Assembly (NCBI RefSeq): GCF_001654845.1
Contig: NZ_LXES01000040.1
Location: 186,001 to 250,000, forward strand
Direction: 5' to 3'
Length of the DNA: 64,000 nt
Source: Enterobacter soli ATCC BAA-2102
GTDB taxonomy: Bacteria; Pseudomonadota; Gammaproteobacteria; Enterobacterales; Enterobacteriaceae
Position numbers and translations under genes: made by a program. Positions within the stretch are counted from its first letter, which is position 1, and every line of letters starts with the position of its first letter. This document shows, piece by piece, positions 1 through 9,413 of this stretch. The notes beneath the pieces are model-generated. The model saw nothing but the letters and a program-made list of their open reading frames with translations, ran no database searches and was not told where the DNA came from.

Positions 1-107
1 AGCAGGCTCACCGGCAGGCGCAACGCGCCAAAACCCGTTGCCAGAAGCGTCATCACCAGTAGCGCTACGGCCAGCATACACAGGGAGAGTGTGATACGCC
101 GGGTCAT
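1..107 (-). CDS. hmuU: Haem ABC transporter permease HmuU, N-terminal fragment
   Basis: Only the first ~35 codons are in the window; the gene continues past the left edge. The visible N-terminus has two basic residues after MT and then a hydrophobic stretch, as expected for the first membrane helix of a FecCD-type permease. The start ATG shares one base with the TGA of hmuT (TGATG), which indicates translational coupling. Identity rests mainly on position in the hmuRSTUV order, so it is inferred. Confidence 0.7.
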   Translation of the reverse strand, partial: MTRRITLSLCMLAVALLVMTLLATGFGALRLPVSL

Positions 108-928
108 CAGGGCAACTGCTCGGCTTTGGTGCGCAACTGTTGAATGGCCTGCGGCGTGCGCACGCTGAAGCCCAGCAGCGCCATATCATCAATGGCAAGA
201 ACCTGTTTGTTACGTCCAGCCGGCGTTTGCGCCAGACCTGGCAGTTTCCACAGATTCTCTTCGCCACCGAGCGCTTTCACACCGTCCTGAGAAATCACAA
301 CCAGATCGGGCTGGCTTGCGATAACCCCTTCCTGCGAGAGTGGCTGATAGCGGGTGAAGCCCTGCATGGCATTCTGCAACCCTGCGGCCCGAATGGCGGC
401 ATCGGCCCCGGTCTGTTGTCCTGCCGCCATTGCGGTCATGCCGCCGTGGTTGAGGATAAACAGCACACGCTTGTTAAGCGGTGTCGTGGGCAGTGCTGCT
501 AATTCCTGACGCAGCTTGCCGCGCAGGATCTCGCCCTGTGCCTGCTGATGAGTGGCTTGCGCAATCACACGGACTTTTTCATCAATCACGCTCAGGTCAT
601 TGCTGCCGGGTACGGTGACGACTTTCACATGGCTTTGTTCGACCTGCTTTAAGGCAAGAGAAGGTTGTGCCTGCGCACTTGCCAGCACCAGCGTCGGGCG
701 CATGGATAAAATCCCTTCGGCATTAAGCTGGCGCAAATACCCCACATCCGGGAGATCGTTTGCCGCCTGAGGCCACTGGCTGGTACTGTCGCGCGCGACC
801 AGAGACGACTGAGCACCTAATGCATAGACAATCTCAGTGACATCGCCGCCAAGCGTGACCACTTTCTCAGGCGTGGCAGCAAACGCGACCAGCGGTAAGG
901 CACCGAGCAGGGCGAACCATTTTTTCAT
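107..928 (-). CDS. hmuT: Periplasmic haem-binding protein HmuT
   Basis: Solute-binding component of the haem ABC importer, carrying haem from the outer-membrane receptor to HmuUV. The 273-residue product has a cleavable signal peptide ([18 protein letters not shown]). The cluster A-2 fold starts with [17 protein letters not shown] Tyr near residue 64 (DVGYLRQL) matches the haem-ligand tyrosine known in ShuT/HmuT. The start ATG overlaps the hmuS stop by 4 bp, so both are on one transcript. Confidence 0.88.
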   Translation of the reverse strand: MKKWFALLGALPLVAFAATPEKVVTLGGDVTEIVYALGAQSSLVARDSTSQWPQAANDLPDVGYLRQLNAEGILSMRPTLVLASAQAQPSLALKQVEQSHVKVVTVPGSNDLSVIDEKVRVIAQATHQQAQGEILRGKLRQELAALPTTPLNKRVLFILNHGGMTAMAAGQQTGADAAIRAAGLQNAMQGFTRYQPLSQEGVIASQPDLVVISQDGVKALGGEENLWKLPGLAQTPAGRNKQVLAIDDMALLGFSVRTPQAIQQLRTKAEQLP

Positions 929-1953
929 GCGGCCAGCCCTTTTGGTGTCAGGGCATCAATCTGGCTGCGCCACTGGCTTTGCTCTGGTTCACCTTCGGTA
1001 CGCTGACCGTACAGCTGTGCGATTTGCGTGCCGTCAGCGGCAAACAGCTCCAGGCTGGTCACATGGCCATCAGCGGTAGGTTTGCGGGTTACCCAGGTTT
1101 CGGCGATGGTCTCTTCCAGCAGATGCAGGGTAAAGGTCGGGTTAAAGATGTTCAGCCAGCCTTTCATCGGCACCAGTTTTTCCACTACGCCGGTGAAGAT
1201 CTGCACGCAGCCGCGGTTGCCGACAAACACCATAATTTCGTTGCCGTCCTGACGGGCGGTATCCAGCAGTTGTGCCAGCGCGCGGTTATCGACCTTGCAC
1301 GCCAGATCGTCACCCACCAGGCGGAAAGCCTGCTGACGGGACAGATTGTGGCGTTTCAGCAGGGTAAAGAACTGATGGACGTCGGTCATGGCACGCCACT
1401 CTTTATCAACGAGAGCACCGTCGGCGTTTTCAGCATGAACAGGCAGTTCCGCGGCTCTCAGCGCCAGAGGCGGGTTATCGGCAAAGATAAAGCGCGTCAG
1501 CACATCGCCCCAGGCAGAAACGTCAGTATTGTCGGTGGTGTACACCTTCAGCAGTGCATCGCCCTGATGGTCGAAGAACTGAATGCTCTGACGTTCACCA
1601 CGGGCGGTCGTTTCGCTGATATGAAACACGCTCGCCCACTGGTTCAGGAACAGACGTAAGTCCAGCGCACGCGGATTCAGCACCAGCCCGGCGTGGCCGT
1701 TGAGGTGCTGGTTGGTGAAGGTGCCAACCTGCTCGTGAACGGCATATTCGTTGCGGCAGATGCACTTGGTTTCGCCTACGGTTTCCAGTGCGCCTAAGAT
1801 CTCGCGAATTTCTCCGTGCAGCCGCCATGCATCATGCCCCACACGTGCAAAGGTCAGCTCGGCTTCACTGATATTCATCAGGCCTGCGATGTCACGCGCG
1901 TACTTACCCGGGTTTTCTTCTTTTAGCTCAAGCCAGCGTGTGTAGTGATTCAT
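925..1953 (-). CDS. hmuS: Cytoplasmic haem-handling/degrading protein HmuS
   Basis: HemS/ChuS family protein of 342 residues, the exact length of E. coli ChuS. The family takes up imported haem in the cytoplasm and, in ChuS, breaks it down. Two tandem HemS repeats are visible, about residues 20-165 and 185-335. His193 in MTDVHQFF matches the haem-ligand histidine of ChuS/HemS. The gene lies 48 bp downstream of hmuR, overlaps hmuT, and shares the Fur-controlled operon. Confidence 0.92.
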   Translation of the reverse strand: MNHYTRWLELKEENPGKYARDIAGLMNISEAELTFARVGHDAWRLHGEIREILGALETVGETKCICRNEYAVHEQVGTFTNQHLNGHAGLVLNPRALDLRLFLNQWASVFHISETTARGERQSIQFFDHQGDALLKVYTTDNTDVSAWGDVLTRFIFADNPPLALRAAELPVHAENADGALVDKEWRAMTDVHQFFTLLKRHNLSRQQAFRLVGDDLACKVDNRALAQLLDTARQDGNEIMVFVGNRGCVQIFTGVVEKLVPMKGWLNIFNPTFTLHLLEETIAETWVTRKPTADGHVTSLELFAADGTQIAQLYGQRTEGEPEQSQWRSQIDALTPKGLAA

Positions 1954-1976
1954 TGTCTCTTCCTTTCTTTATAGTT

Positions 1977-1994
1977 GCCCCGGCGAGCCGGGGC
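1977..1994. other. GC-rich hairpin between hmuR and hmuS
   Basis: The 48-bp gap between hmuR and hmuS holds an 8-bp perfect inverted repeat (gccccggc ... gccggggc) with a 2-base loop. No T-run follows on the minus strand, so it is not a canonical terminator. An mRNA-stability or partial-attenuation hairpin that separates receptor from cytoplasmic gene levels is possible; this is inference. Confidence 0.45.
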
Positions 1995-2001
1995 GAGGGG
2001 A

Positions 2002-3987
2002 TTACCACTGATAACTCACGAAAATCTTACCGTTACGGCCATCCTGTGGGATGCCCTGCGGTGACCAGTACTCTTTATCAAAGGCGTTACCCAGCACCAG
2101 CGTGGTGGTTACCCCTTTCAGCTGCTCCTGGCCTTTATAGCTCACGTAGAAATCGTTGACCGCGTAGCCTGGTTGTTTGCTGTAGCTGCTGCTGATATGC
2201 GTTGAACGATCAACAAATGTGCCGATCCAGCCCACCGAGAAACCGCTTTGCGCCACCGGAATGTCCAGCTTGCTGGTGACGGTATCCGGGTTGATGCTGG
2301 AGATGTACTCGCCGGTGTCGGTATCTTTGCCGCGTGTACGGTTATAGGCCATATCCAGGCTGAACAGGTCGGCGGAGTATTTCGCCATCACATCCCAGCC
2401 CCAGATTTTGGCGTTTGGCACGTTATAGGACATGGTCGTCGCGGCAGCAAAATCGACGGTGGTTGAGATGTAATCTTTCGCTTTGGTGTCGAAATAGCTG
2501 GCTTTGAACTCCAGCGCATCGCTGGCCAGCATCAGGTTGTCAAAGCGCAGACCAAAACCGTACTCCTGGGTTTCGTTGGTTTCCGGGCGCAGGTTCGGGT
2601 TTGGCACCCAGTAGTTAGTATAGAAACTACCGATGGAGAAGTGCTTCGCATCGTTGTACATCTCACCCATTGTCGGGGCGCGGAATGCCTGGGCGTAAGA
2701 GCCGAACAGCATCAGCCAGTCGGTCGGGCTGACGGTTAACCCCGCGCGGGATGACCACTGGTCGGCATCCACATCGTCATAGCCATCGCTGCTGCCGCGA
2801 TAGTTGTCATAACGCGTACCGCCGAGGATCGTCACAGGCAGGTCACGCAGGGTGATTTCGTCCTGTAACCAGCCGGAGCTGAAATCAATTTTCGCTTCCG
2901 GGAAACCGGTGGTTACGCCACCCGGGTTCTGCTCCTGACGGTAGTATTCGCCGCCGTAGGTGAGCAGGTGTGATGCGAAAGTATCAGAGAACAGACGGGT
3001 GCGGTTTTCAACCTTGCCGCCTTTGGTGGTTTGCTTGCGGAATTCGCCCGAGCCATCGACGTTCTGGGCATTAATACGCGCTTCCGACCAGTAGACTTTT
3101 GCATCGGCATTGAGCCAGTCGTTGCCTTCCGGGGCAATGTTGTAGCCGAGCTGGGCGTCCCGCTGGATGGTGGAACGGTCTGTCATTGGATTGCTGGTAT
3201 CGCTGGCTTCAGAAGTTTGCGGATTTTTTGGCTCCTGCGCCGCATTGTTGTAATAGCGCAGAGAGCCGCTCAGCGTCTGGGCGGTGTCGATTTTCCAGCT
3301 GCCTTTCGCCAGCATATTGCTGATGGATTCATCGTTTGGTGCAGTCGTGCCGTTGCTCTGGCGAATGTCCCCGCGATCGCGGCTTGACCAGGCGACTAAG
3401 CCATCCAGGGTATCGGTGCGACCATAGGCGCTCGCCCCCATCCCGATACTGTGATCGCCTGTAGCCCCAGTCCCGAATACGCGATAACCGCTGTTTTTGC
3501 CCGGCTCCAGCAGGTCTTTGGCATCGGCGGTGTCATAGGAGATCACGCCACCCAGCGCACCACTGCCGTACAGCAGAGCAGACGGGCCGCGAACCACTTC
3601 AATGCGCTTGATCAGCGCCGGATCCAGGAAGGTGCTGTTGAGGTGCCCGGTGTCAGTGCCCTGGCGTACACCATCAACCAGCACTAACACACCGCGACGA
3701 TCGTAACCGCGCAGGTTGACATCCTGGCCGTTTGTACGTCCGGTGCCGTCGAGCGTCAGGCCCGGGACTTTGCGCAGCAAGTCTGCGGCGGAGCTGGCGG
3801 TCTGGTTTTCCGGGGCGGTAGCGTCAATCACGCTCACCATCATCGGGGCTTCAAAGGCACTGCGGGGATTACCGGTCGCGGTAACGGTAATATCATCTGC
3901 GGCAGCAAACGCGGCGCCCGGCAAGGTGCTGACAATGGCCAGCGCCAGAAGTGATGGACGCAAAGACGCGGAATGCAGGTGTGGCAT
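2002..3987 (-). CDS. hmuR: TonB-dependent outer-membrane haem receptor HmuR
   Basis: Imports haem across the outer membrane using TonB energy. The 661-residue product has a signal peptide (to about residue 29), a TonB box-like DDITVTAT, a plug domain (about 45-155) and a 22-strand barrel ending in an aromatic residue (FVSYQW). The haem-receptor signatures FRAP (435-438) and NPNL (463-466) are present with His449 between them. His115 sits at the plug position corresponding to the HemR/HmuR haem ligand. It is the first large gene after hemP and is probably Fur-repressed from the upstream box. Confidence 0.92.
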   Translation of the reverse strand: MPHLHSASLRPSLLALAIVSTLPGAAFAAADDITVTATGNPRSAFEAPMMVSVIDATAPENQTASSAADLLRKVPGLTLDGTGRTNGQDVNLRGYDRRGVLVLVDGVRQGTDTGHLNSTFLDPALIKRIEVVRGPSALLYGSGALGGVISYDTADAKDLLEPGKNSGYRVFGTGATGDHSIGMGASAYGRTDTLDGLVAWSSRDRGDIRQSNGTTAPNDESISNMLAKGSWKIDTAQTLSGSLRYYNNAAQEPKNPQTSEASDTSNPMTDRSTIQRDAQLGYNIAPEGNDWLNADAKVYWSEARINAQNVDGSGEFRKQTTKGGKVENRTRLFSDTFASHLLTYGGEYYRQEQNPGGVTTGFPEAKIDFSSGWLQDEITLRDLPVTILGGTRYDNYRGSSDGYDDVDADQWSSRAGLTVSPTDWLMLFGSYAQAFRAPTMGEMYNDAKHFSIGSFYTNYWVPNPNLRPETNETQEYGFGLRFDNLMLASDALEFKASYFDTKAKDYISTTVDFAAATTMSYNVPNAKIWGWDVMAKYSADLFSLDMAYNRTRGKDTDTGEYISSINPDTVTSKLDIPVAQSGFSVGWIGTFVDRSTHISSSYSKQPGYAVNDFYVSYKGQEQLKGVTTTLVLGNAFDKEYWSPQGIPQDGRNGKIFVSYQW

Positions 3988-4064
3988 AGCAACTCTCCAT
4001 TAAGAATCGAAAGCGCTGGCTGCCTGGGGATTACCTGGGTGGCTGGCGTATTTTTTTGAGTAAT

Positions 4065-4253
4065 TTATTTAGTCAGGATCAGTTTTCCGGCATGGGTCTG
4101 GCGCAGCAGGTAGTGCTGGCCGTCATGCTCGATAATGACCCGCCCCTCATCACCCAGCAGACTTTTGCTGTCGATACGACGGTCGTCAGGAGAAGGGGAA
4201 GGCGCTGTGTGTGTTTTTATAGGCGTTGCCGCGGTGTTATCCATACGTGACAT
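4065..4253 (-). CDS. hemP: Haemin uptake protein HemP
   Basis: Small protein of about 62 residues matching E. coli YdiE, including the conserved core [15 protein letters not shown] and the C-terminal motif [15 protein letters not shown]. HemP is a small regulator/accessory factor of haem uptake operons. I chose the ATG at 4253 because the reading frame further upstream has only a TTG. No strong Shine-Dalgarno precedes either ATG, so a start at 4244 is also possible. It lies between the Fur box and hmuR. Confidence 0.85.
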   Translation of the reverse strand: MSRMDNTAATPIKTHTAPSPSPDDRRIDSKSLLGDEGRVIIEHDGQHYLLRQTHAGKLILTK

Positions 4254-4278
4254 AATGTTTACAAATAACAATCAATGT

Positions 4279-4297
4279 AACAATGATAATCATTATC
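4279..4297. promoter_or_regulatory. Fur box upstream of hemP-hmu operon
   Basis: The 19-mer ending gataatcattatc matches the Fur consensus at 17 of 19 positions by eye. It lies 26 bp upstream of the hemP ATG, so iron-replete Fur should repress hemP-hmuRSTUV. Confidence 0.88.
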
Positions 4298-4378
4298 AAC
4301 AAAGTCAAAATTCACGGCAAGCCTTTTTGTGAAAAATTTGTGACGGGATCAAATTTGAGGGGAAGGGTGCGGTCTGGT

Positions 4379-4421
4379 GCCCTCACCCGGGCCCTCTCCC
4401 ACAGGGAGAGGGTGAAGGGCT
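4379..4421. repeat. Intergenic inverted repeat downstream of aroH
   Basis: A 9-bp perfect stem (ccctctccc / gggagaggg, loop aca) is nested in a longer palindromic stretch (gccctcaccc ... gggtgaagggc). This form is common in enterobacterial intergenic spaces. It lies 6 bp past the aroH stop and before the hemP promoter, so it may act as the aroH terminator, although there is no clear T-run. Confidence 0.55.
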
Positions 4422-4427
4422 ATAACA

Positions 4428-5474
4428 TCAAAAACGTGAGTCTACAGCTGCCGTCAGTTTCTCCAGCAGCAGCTCGCTGTCTTCCCAGCTTAGGCACGGA
4501 TCGGTAATCGACTGGCCGTAAACGATAGGCTGGCCAGCCACCACTTTCTGCGTCCCTTCTTTCAGGAAGCTTTCAGCCATGATCCCGGCCACGGCCGTTG
4601 AGCCGCTGCGGATCTGCTGACAAACCTCATCGCAGACATCCAGCTGGCGGCGATGCTGTTTCTGGCAATTGCCGTGGCTGAAGTCCACCACCAGGTGCTC
4701 AGGCAGATCAAATTCGGCCAGCGTTTCACAGGCGGCAGCGATATCGTCTGCGTGGTAATTCGGCTTTTTGCCACCGCGCATAATGATATGGCCGTACGGA
4801 TTCCCGCTGGTCTGATAAATGGTCATGTGGCCATTTTTATCCGGCGAGAGGAACATATGGCTGGCACGGGCCGCGCGGATCGCATCAACCGCGATGCGGG
4901 TATTGCCGTCGGTACCGTTTTTAAATCCAACCGGGCAGGAGAGGGCAGATGCCATTTCGCGGTGGATTTGGCTTTCAGTGGTTCGTGCGCCAATCGCGCC
5001 CCAGCTGATCAGGTCGGCGATAAATTGCCCGGTCACCATATCGAGGAATTCGGTCGCGGTAGGCACACCCAGTTCATTGACCTGTAACAGCAGCTTACGC
5101 GCCAGCTCAATACCGTGATTCACGCGATAACTGCCGTTCAGGTCAGGGTCAGAAATTAGCCCTTTCCAGCCAACAACGGTGCGGGGTTTTTCAAAGTAGG
5201 TACGCATCACGATTTCCAGGCGATGCTGGTGTTTTTCACGCAGCGCCTGAAGTCGTTTAGCGTAATCCATCGCGGCATCCAGGTCGTGAATGGAACAAGG
5301 GCCGATGATCACCAGAAGACGGCGATCTTCACCATTCAGGATTTTTTCAATACGACGGCGCGAGGCCGTGACATGTTCCGCAACGCCTGCGGAAACAGGA
5401 TGTCGCACCGCCAGTTCAGCCGGGGTAATCAGGCTATCAATACGCGCAGTGCGGAGTTCGTCGGTTTTGTTCAT
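4428..5474 (-). CDS. aroH: Trp-sensitive DAHP synthase AroH
   Basis: Condenses phosphoenolpyruvate with erythrose 4-phosphate to 3-deoxy-D-arabino-heptulosonate 7-phosphate, the first step of aromatic amino acid synthesis. The 348-residue class I DAHP synthase equals E. coli AroH in length. Visible motifs are IIGPCSIHD, RTYFEKPRT, GARTTESQIHREMASAL and DFSHGN. The isozyme assignment rests on sequence, the position next to ppsR/hemP as in E. coli, and the TrpR operator upstream. Starts ATGAACAAAACC. Confidence 0.93.
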   Translation of the reverse strand: MNKTDELRTARIDSLITPAELAVRHPVSAGVAEHVTASRRRIEKILNGEDRRLLVIIGPCSIHDLDAAMDYAKRLQALREKHQHRLEIVMRTYFEKPRTVVGWKGLISDPDLNGSYRVNHGIELARKLLLQVNELGVPTATEFLDMVTGQFIADLISWGAIGARTTESQIHREMASALSCPVGFKNGTDGNTRIAVDAIRAARASHMFLSPDKNGHMTIYQTSGNPYGHIIMRGGKKPNYHADDIAAACETLAEFDLPEHLVVDFSHGNCQKQHRRQLDVCDEVCQQIRSGSTAVAGIMAESFLKEGTQKVVAGQPIVYGQSITDPCLSWEDSELLLEKLTAAVDSRF

Positions 5475-5615
5475 GGAATATCTCAGAAAATTTTTGCTTC
5501 ATCGGCAGACTACCGGGAAGTGATGGGCATCACCTTAAACCAATCCCTGCTGATTTCAAGTTCGGGGCGAAGCCGCCCCGATGATGTGCAGGATGATACC
5601 TTAATCTGGATTAAT

Positions 5616-5633
5616 GTACTAGCATATTAGTAC
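5616..5633. promoter_or_regulatory. TrpR operator of aroH
   Basis: gtactagcatattagtac is an inverted repeat with 6-bp perfect outer arms (gtacta/tagtac) that matches the TrpR operator consensus. It lies 142 bp upstream of aroH and overlaps the last codons and stop of ppsR (5627-5629). Tryptophan-bound TrpR should repress aroH from here. Confidence 0.85.
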
Positions 5634-6460
5634 ATGCGACGATTCAGTCCCATGATATCGAGGATTTTGGTAGCGATTTCTTCTACCGAATAGTTGGTGC
5701 TGTTAAGCCACGGGATTTGGTTTTTTCGGTACAGGGCTTCAACTTCTGAGACTTCCATGCGGCACTGGCGCATCGAGGCGTAGCGGCTGTTCTCACGGCG
5801 CTCTTCACGAATGGCGGCCAGGCGTTCCGGGTTTATCGTCAGGCCAAACAGCTTATGTTGCAGTGGCTTAAGCGCAGCGGGTAACACCAGGTTATCCATA
5901 TCGTCAGCAATAAAGGGGTAGTTCGCCGCCCGGATCCCGAACTGCATGGCCAGGTAGAGGCTGGTCGGGGTTTTGCCGCAGCGTGATACGCCAAGCAGGA
6001 TCACCTGCGCCTGATCGAGATTACGCAGGGAGATGCCGTCATCGTGAGCCAGGGTGTAATCAATGGCCGCGATACGGGCATCGTACTTGATCAGGTTTCC
6101 GGGGTTAAGACCGTGGGTGCGATGGGCAATCGGCGTGGGATCAAGCTTCAGTTCACCTTGCAGCGGAGCCACCAGGGCCTGCACGATGTCCTGACAAAAG
6201 CCTTCACTTTGCAAAATAATCTGGCGAATTTCCGGGATCACGATGGAATAGAAGACCAGCGGACGCACGCCTGATTGCTGGTAGATGGCGTCAATCTGGT
6301 CTTTCACGGCTTTCGCGCGACTCTCATTTTCCACAAACGGCAGCGTGATGCTGTTGATGGAAACCGGGAACTGCGACATGACCGCATGTCCCAGCACTTC
6401 GGCGGTAATCGCCGTACCATCAGAAATATAAAAAACGTGGCGATCGACAGCATTATCCAT
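5627..6460 (-). CDS. ppsR: PEP synthetase regulatory protein (kinase/pyrophosphorylase) PpsR
   Basis: Bifunctional enzyme that inactivates PEP synthase by ADP-dependent phosphorylation and reactivates it by Pi-dependent pyrophosphorylysis. The 277-residue product starts [10 protein letters not shown] as in E. coli. The P-loop GVSRCGKT is present in a DUF299 fold. I moved the start to ATG 6460 because of the conserved N-terminus and a good Shine-Dalgarno (gggtgag); an upstream in-frame ATG gives a non-conserved extension. It is divergent from its target gene ppsA. Confidence 0.93.
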   Translation of the reverse strand: MDNAVDRHVFYISDGTAITAEVLGHAVMSQFPVSINSITLPFVENESRAKAVKDQIDAIYQQSGVRPLVFYSIVIPEIRQIILQSEGFCQDIVQALVAPLQGELKLDPTPIAHRTHGLNPGNLIKYDARIAAIDYTLAHDDGISLRNLDQAQVILLGVSRCGKTPTSLYLAMQFGIRAANYPFIADDMDNLVLPAALKPLQHKLFGLTINPERLAAIREERRENSRYASMRQCRMEVSEVEALYRKNQIPWLNSTNYSVEEIATKILDIMGLNRRMY

Positions 6461-6797
6461 TTTTCTCACCCTGAATATCGGACCTAATTGACTGAAAGCA
6501 TAAATTAAAAAAGTAAAATACAACAGAGAGGGAATCGTCTTAATTATAAATGAAACGGTATTTTTAATTTTAATGAAAAGTGGATTTCATTTTTTGAAAA
6601 ACCAATATAAACCGAACATTTTTGTGGGAATCCATTGTAATCATTGGGTTAGCGATTGATGGGGAAGTGTCCGAAAAAATAAAAAATAAAGTTGCTTACA
6701 CGATTCACCGTTTTTTTCACGAGAACAAATATGCCAGGATAAATACGCATTAAGGTGTTTCTTAATCCCGTTCAAATATCACAAAAGGATTGTTTCG
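6461..6797. promoter_or_regulatory. ppsR/ppsA divergent promoter region with Cra-like site
   Basis: 337 bp of AT-rich spacer without a gene. At 6696-6709 the minus strand reads ggtgaatcgtgtaa, one mismatch from the Cra (FruR) consensus RSTGAAWCSNTHHW. Cra is known to activate ppsA in E. coli. The site lies about 90 bp upstream of the ppsA ATG, a sensible activator position. Confidence 0.5.
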
Positions 6798-9176
6798 ATG
6801 TCCAACAATGGCTCGTCACCGCTGGTGCTTTGGTATAACCAACTCGGCATGAATGATGTAGACAGAGTTGGGGGCAAAAATGCCTCCCTGGGTGAAATGA
6901 TTACCAACCTGTCCGGTATGGGTGTCTCCGTACCGAATGGGTTTGCCACTACCGCCGAAGCGTTTGACCTGTTTCTTGACCAAAGCGGTGTAAACCAGCG
7001 CATTTACGAACTGCTGGATAAAACGGATATCGATGATGTTGCTGAGCTTGCCAAAGCCGGCGCACAGATCCGCCAGTGGGTCATCGACACACCTTTCCAG
7101 CCGGAGCTGGAAAAAGCGATTCACGACGCGTACGACCAGCTTTCCTCTGATGATGCGCAGGCCTCGTTTGCGGTACGCTCTTCAGCCACCGCAGAAGATA
7201 TGCCAGATGCCTCCTTCGCCGGTCAGCAGGAAACCTTCCTCAACGTGCAGGGCTACGATGCCGTGCTGGTGGCGGTGAAGCACGTGTTTGCTTCCCTGTT
7301 CAACGACCGCGCCATCTCGTATCGCGTGCATCAGGGCTATGACCACCGTGGCGTGGCGCTCTCGGCAGGCATTCAGCGCATGGTGCGCTCAGATGTCGGC
7401 TCATCCGGCGTGATGTTCTCCATTGATACCGAATCCGGCTTCGACCAGGTGGTGTTTATCACCTCTGCGTGGGGTCTGGGTGAAATGGTTGTGCAGGGTG
7501 CGGTTAACCCGGACGAATTCTACGTGCACAAACCAACGCTTGCGGCAAACCGTCCGTCTATCGTGCGCCGTACCATGGGATCGAAAAAGATCCGCATGAT
7601 TTATGCCCCGACTCAGGAGCACGGCAAGCAGGTTAAAATTGAAGACGTGCCGCAGGAACAGCGCGACCGCTTCTCTCTGACCGATGCCGAAGTGCAGGAG
7701 CTGGCGAAGCAGGCTGTGCAGATTGAGAAACACTATGGCCGCCCGATGGATATCGAGTGGGCCAAAGACGGCAACACCGGCAAGCTGTTTATCGTGCAGG
7801 CGCGCCCGGAAACCGTCCGTTCTCGCGGTCAGGTGATGGAGCGTTATACGCTTCATGCACAGGGCAAAGTGATTGCTGAAGGCCGTGCCATCGGTCACCG
7901 CATTGGTGCGGGCCCGGTGAAAGTTATTCAGGACATCAGCGAGATGAACCGCATTCAGCCGGGTGACGTGCTCGTTACCGACATGACCGACCCGGACTGG
8001 GAACCGATCATGAAGAAGGCTGCGGCGATTGTTACCAACCGTGGTGGCCGTACCTGCCATGCGGCGATTATCGCCCGTGAACTGGGTATCCCGGCGGTGG
8101 TTGGCTGTGGTGATGCGACCGAACGCATGAAGGATGGCGAGAACGTCACCGTCTCCTGTGCGGAAGGTGATACCGGTTATGTCTATGCCGAGCTGCTGGA
8201 CTTCAGCGTGAAAAGCTCCAGCGTGGATACCATGCCGGACCTGCCGCTGAAGATCATGATGAACGTGGGTAATCCGGACAGGGCGTTTGACTTCGCCTGC
8301 CTGCCAAACGAAGGGGTTGGCCTGGCGCGCCTGGAATTTATCATCAACCGTATGATTGGCGTGCACCCGCGTGCACTGCTGGAGTTTGACGATCAGGACG
8401 CGAAACTGCAAAACGAAATTCGCGAAATGATGAAAGGCTACGACTCGCCGAAAGAGTTCTACGTTGGCCGTCTGACCGAAGGGATCGCGACGCTGGGTGC
8501 GGCGTTCTATCCGAAACGCGTCATCGTGCGTTTGTCTGACTTTAAATCTAACGAATACGCCAACCTGGTGGGCGGTGAGCGTTACGAGCCAGAAGAAGAG
8601 AACCCGATGCTGGGCTTCCGTGGTGCCGGACGTTATGTGTCTGACAGCTTCCGTGACTGCTTTGCGCTGGAGTGCGATGCGGTGAAACGCGTGCGCAACG
8701 ACATGGGGCTGACCAACGTTGAAATCATGATCCCGTTCGTCCGTACCGTGGCGCAGGCCAAAGCGGTAGTAGAGGAACTGGCGCGTCAGGGTCTGAAGCG
8801 TGGTGAAAACGGACTGAAGCTCATCATGATGTGCGAAATTCCGTCTAACGCCCTGCTGGCTGAGCAGTTCCTGGAGTATTTCGACGGTTTCTCTATCGGC
8901 TCAAACGACATGACGCAGCTGACGCTGGGTCTGGATCGCGATTCTGGTGTGGTTTCCGAACTGTTCGATGAGCGTAATGAGGCGGTTAAAGCGCTGCTGT
9001 CAATGTCCATCAAAGCAGCGAAGAAGCAGGGTAAATATGTCGGGATTTGTGGTCAGGGTCCATCCGACCATGAAGACTTCGCTGCCTGGCTGATGGAAGA
9101 GGGGATTGATAGCCTTTCCCTGAACCCGGATACCGTGGTGCAAACCTGGCTGAGCCTGGCAGAACTGAAAAAGTAA
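6798..9176 (+). CDS. ppsA: Phosphoenolpyruvate synthase PpsA
   Basis: Converts pyruvate + ATP + water to PEP + AMP + Pi, allowing gluconeogenic growth on pyruvate or lactate. The 792-residue product matches E. coli length. Domains in order are an ATP-grasp nucleotide-binding domain (about 20-350), a swivelling phosphohistidine domain with catalytic His421 ([12 protein letters not shown]), and a PEP/pyruvate-binding TIM barrel (about 480-790). A Shine-Dalgarno (aaagga) precedes ATG 6798. It is probably under Cra activation and is post-translationally controlled by PpsR. Confidence 0.96.
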   Translation: MSNNGSSPLVLWYNQLGMNDVDRVGGKNASLGEMITNLSGMGVSVPNGFATTAEAFDLFLDQSGVNQRIYELLDKTDIDDVAELAKAGAQIRQWVIDTPFQPELEKAIHDAYDQLSSDDAQASFAVRSSATAEDMPDASFAGQQETFLNVQGYDAVLVAVKHVFASLFNDRAISYRVHQGYDHRGVALSAGIQRMVRSDVGSSGVMFSIDTESGFDQVVFITSAWGLGEMVVQGAVNPDEFYVHKPTLAANRPSIVRRTMGSKKIRMIYAPTQEHGKQVKIEDVPQEQRDRFSLTDAEVQELAKQAVQIEKHYGRPMDIEWAKDGNTGKLFIVQARPETVRSRGQVMERYTLHAQGKVIAEGRAIGHRIGAGPVKVIQDISEMNRIQPGDVLVTDMTDPDWEPIMKKAAAIVTNRGGRTCHAAIIARELGIPAVVGCGDATERMKDGENVTVSCAEGDTGYVYAELLDFSVKSSSVDTMPDLPLKIMMNVGNPDRAFDFACLPNEGVGLARLEFIINRMIGVHPRALLEFDDQDAKLQNEIREMMKGYDSPKEFYVGRLTEGIATLGAAFYPKRVIVRLSDFKSNEYANLVGGERYEPEEENPMLGFRGAGRYVSDSFRDCFALECDAVKRVRNDMGLTNVEIMIPFVRTVAQAKAVVEELARQGLKRGENGLKLIMMCEIPSNALLAEQFLEYFDGFSIGSNDMTQLTLGLDRDSGVVSELFDERNEAVKALLSMSIKAAKKQGKYVGICGQGPSDHEDFAAWLMEEGIDSLSLNPDTVVQTWLSLAELKK

Positions 9177-9197
9177 TGCCGTAATACCCGTATGCAG

Positions 9198-9230
9198 AAA
9201 AGGTGAGGATATTTATCCTCACCTTTTTTA
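9198..9230 (+). terminator. Rho-independent terminator of ppsA
   Basis: A strong stem (aaggtgaggata / tatcctcacctt) is followed by a T-run, about 20 bp after the ppsA stop. Confidence 0.88.
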
Positions 9231-9286
9231 TTTTCATGCCGACATGCTCCCCGTCACAAATAAAGCAAAAAACCAAATATCATAAT

Positions 9287-9306
9287 TTGTCTGTTAATTT
9301 AGACAA
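9287..9306. promoter_or_regulatory. Inverted repeat in front of the symporter/GH3 operon
   Basis: ttgtct-N8-agacaa is a perfect 6-bp inverted repeat about 108 bp upstream of the symporter ATG. A second short dyad (ttagc ... gctaa) follows at about 9310-9331. These look like operator half-sites for a sugar-responsive repressor, but no regulator gene is adjacent and no family can be assigned. Confidence 0.3.
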
Positions 9307-9413
9307 TTGTTAGCGCGCAAAGCGTTGCTAATACTTGAGCCTTAACTGCGCATTACCCTACACGATGCGCAACTGGTTGAAATACGTTTTAACCTGATAA
9401 AAGGCCCATAAAA

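Noticed and set aside
7401..8411. 336-codon open frame antisense to ppsA
   Set aside because: His/Val-rich translation typical of antisense frames; ppsA is clear on the other strand.
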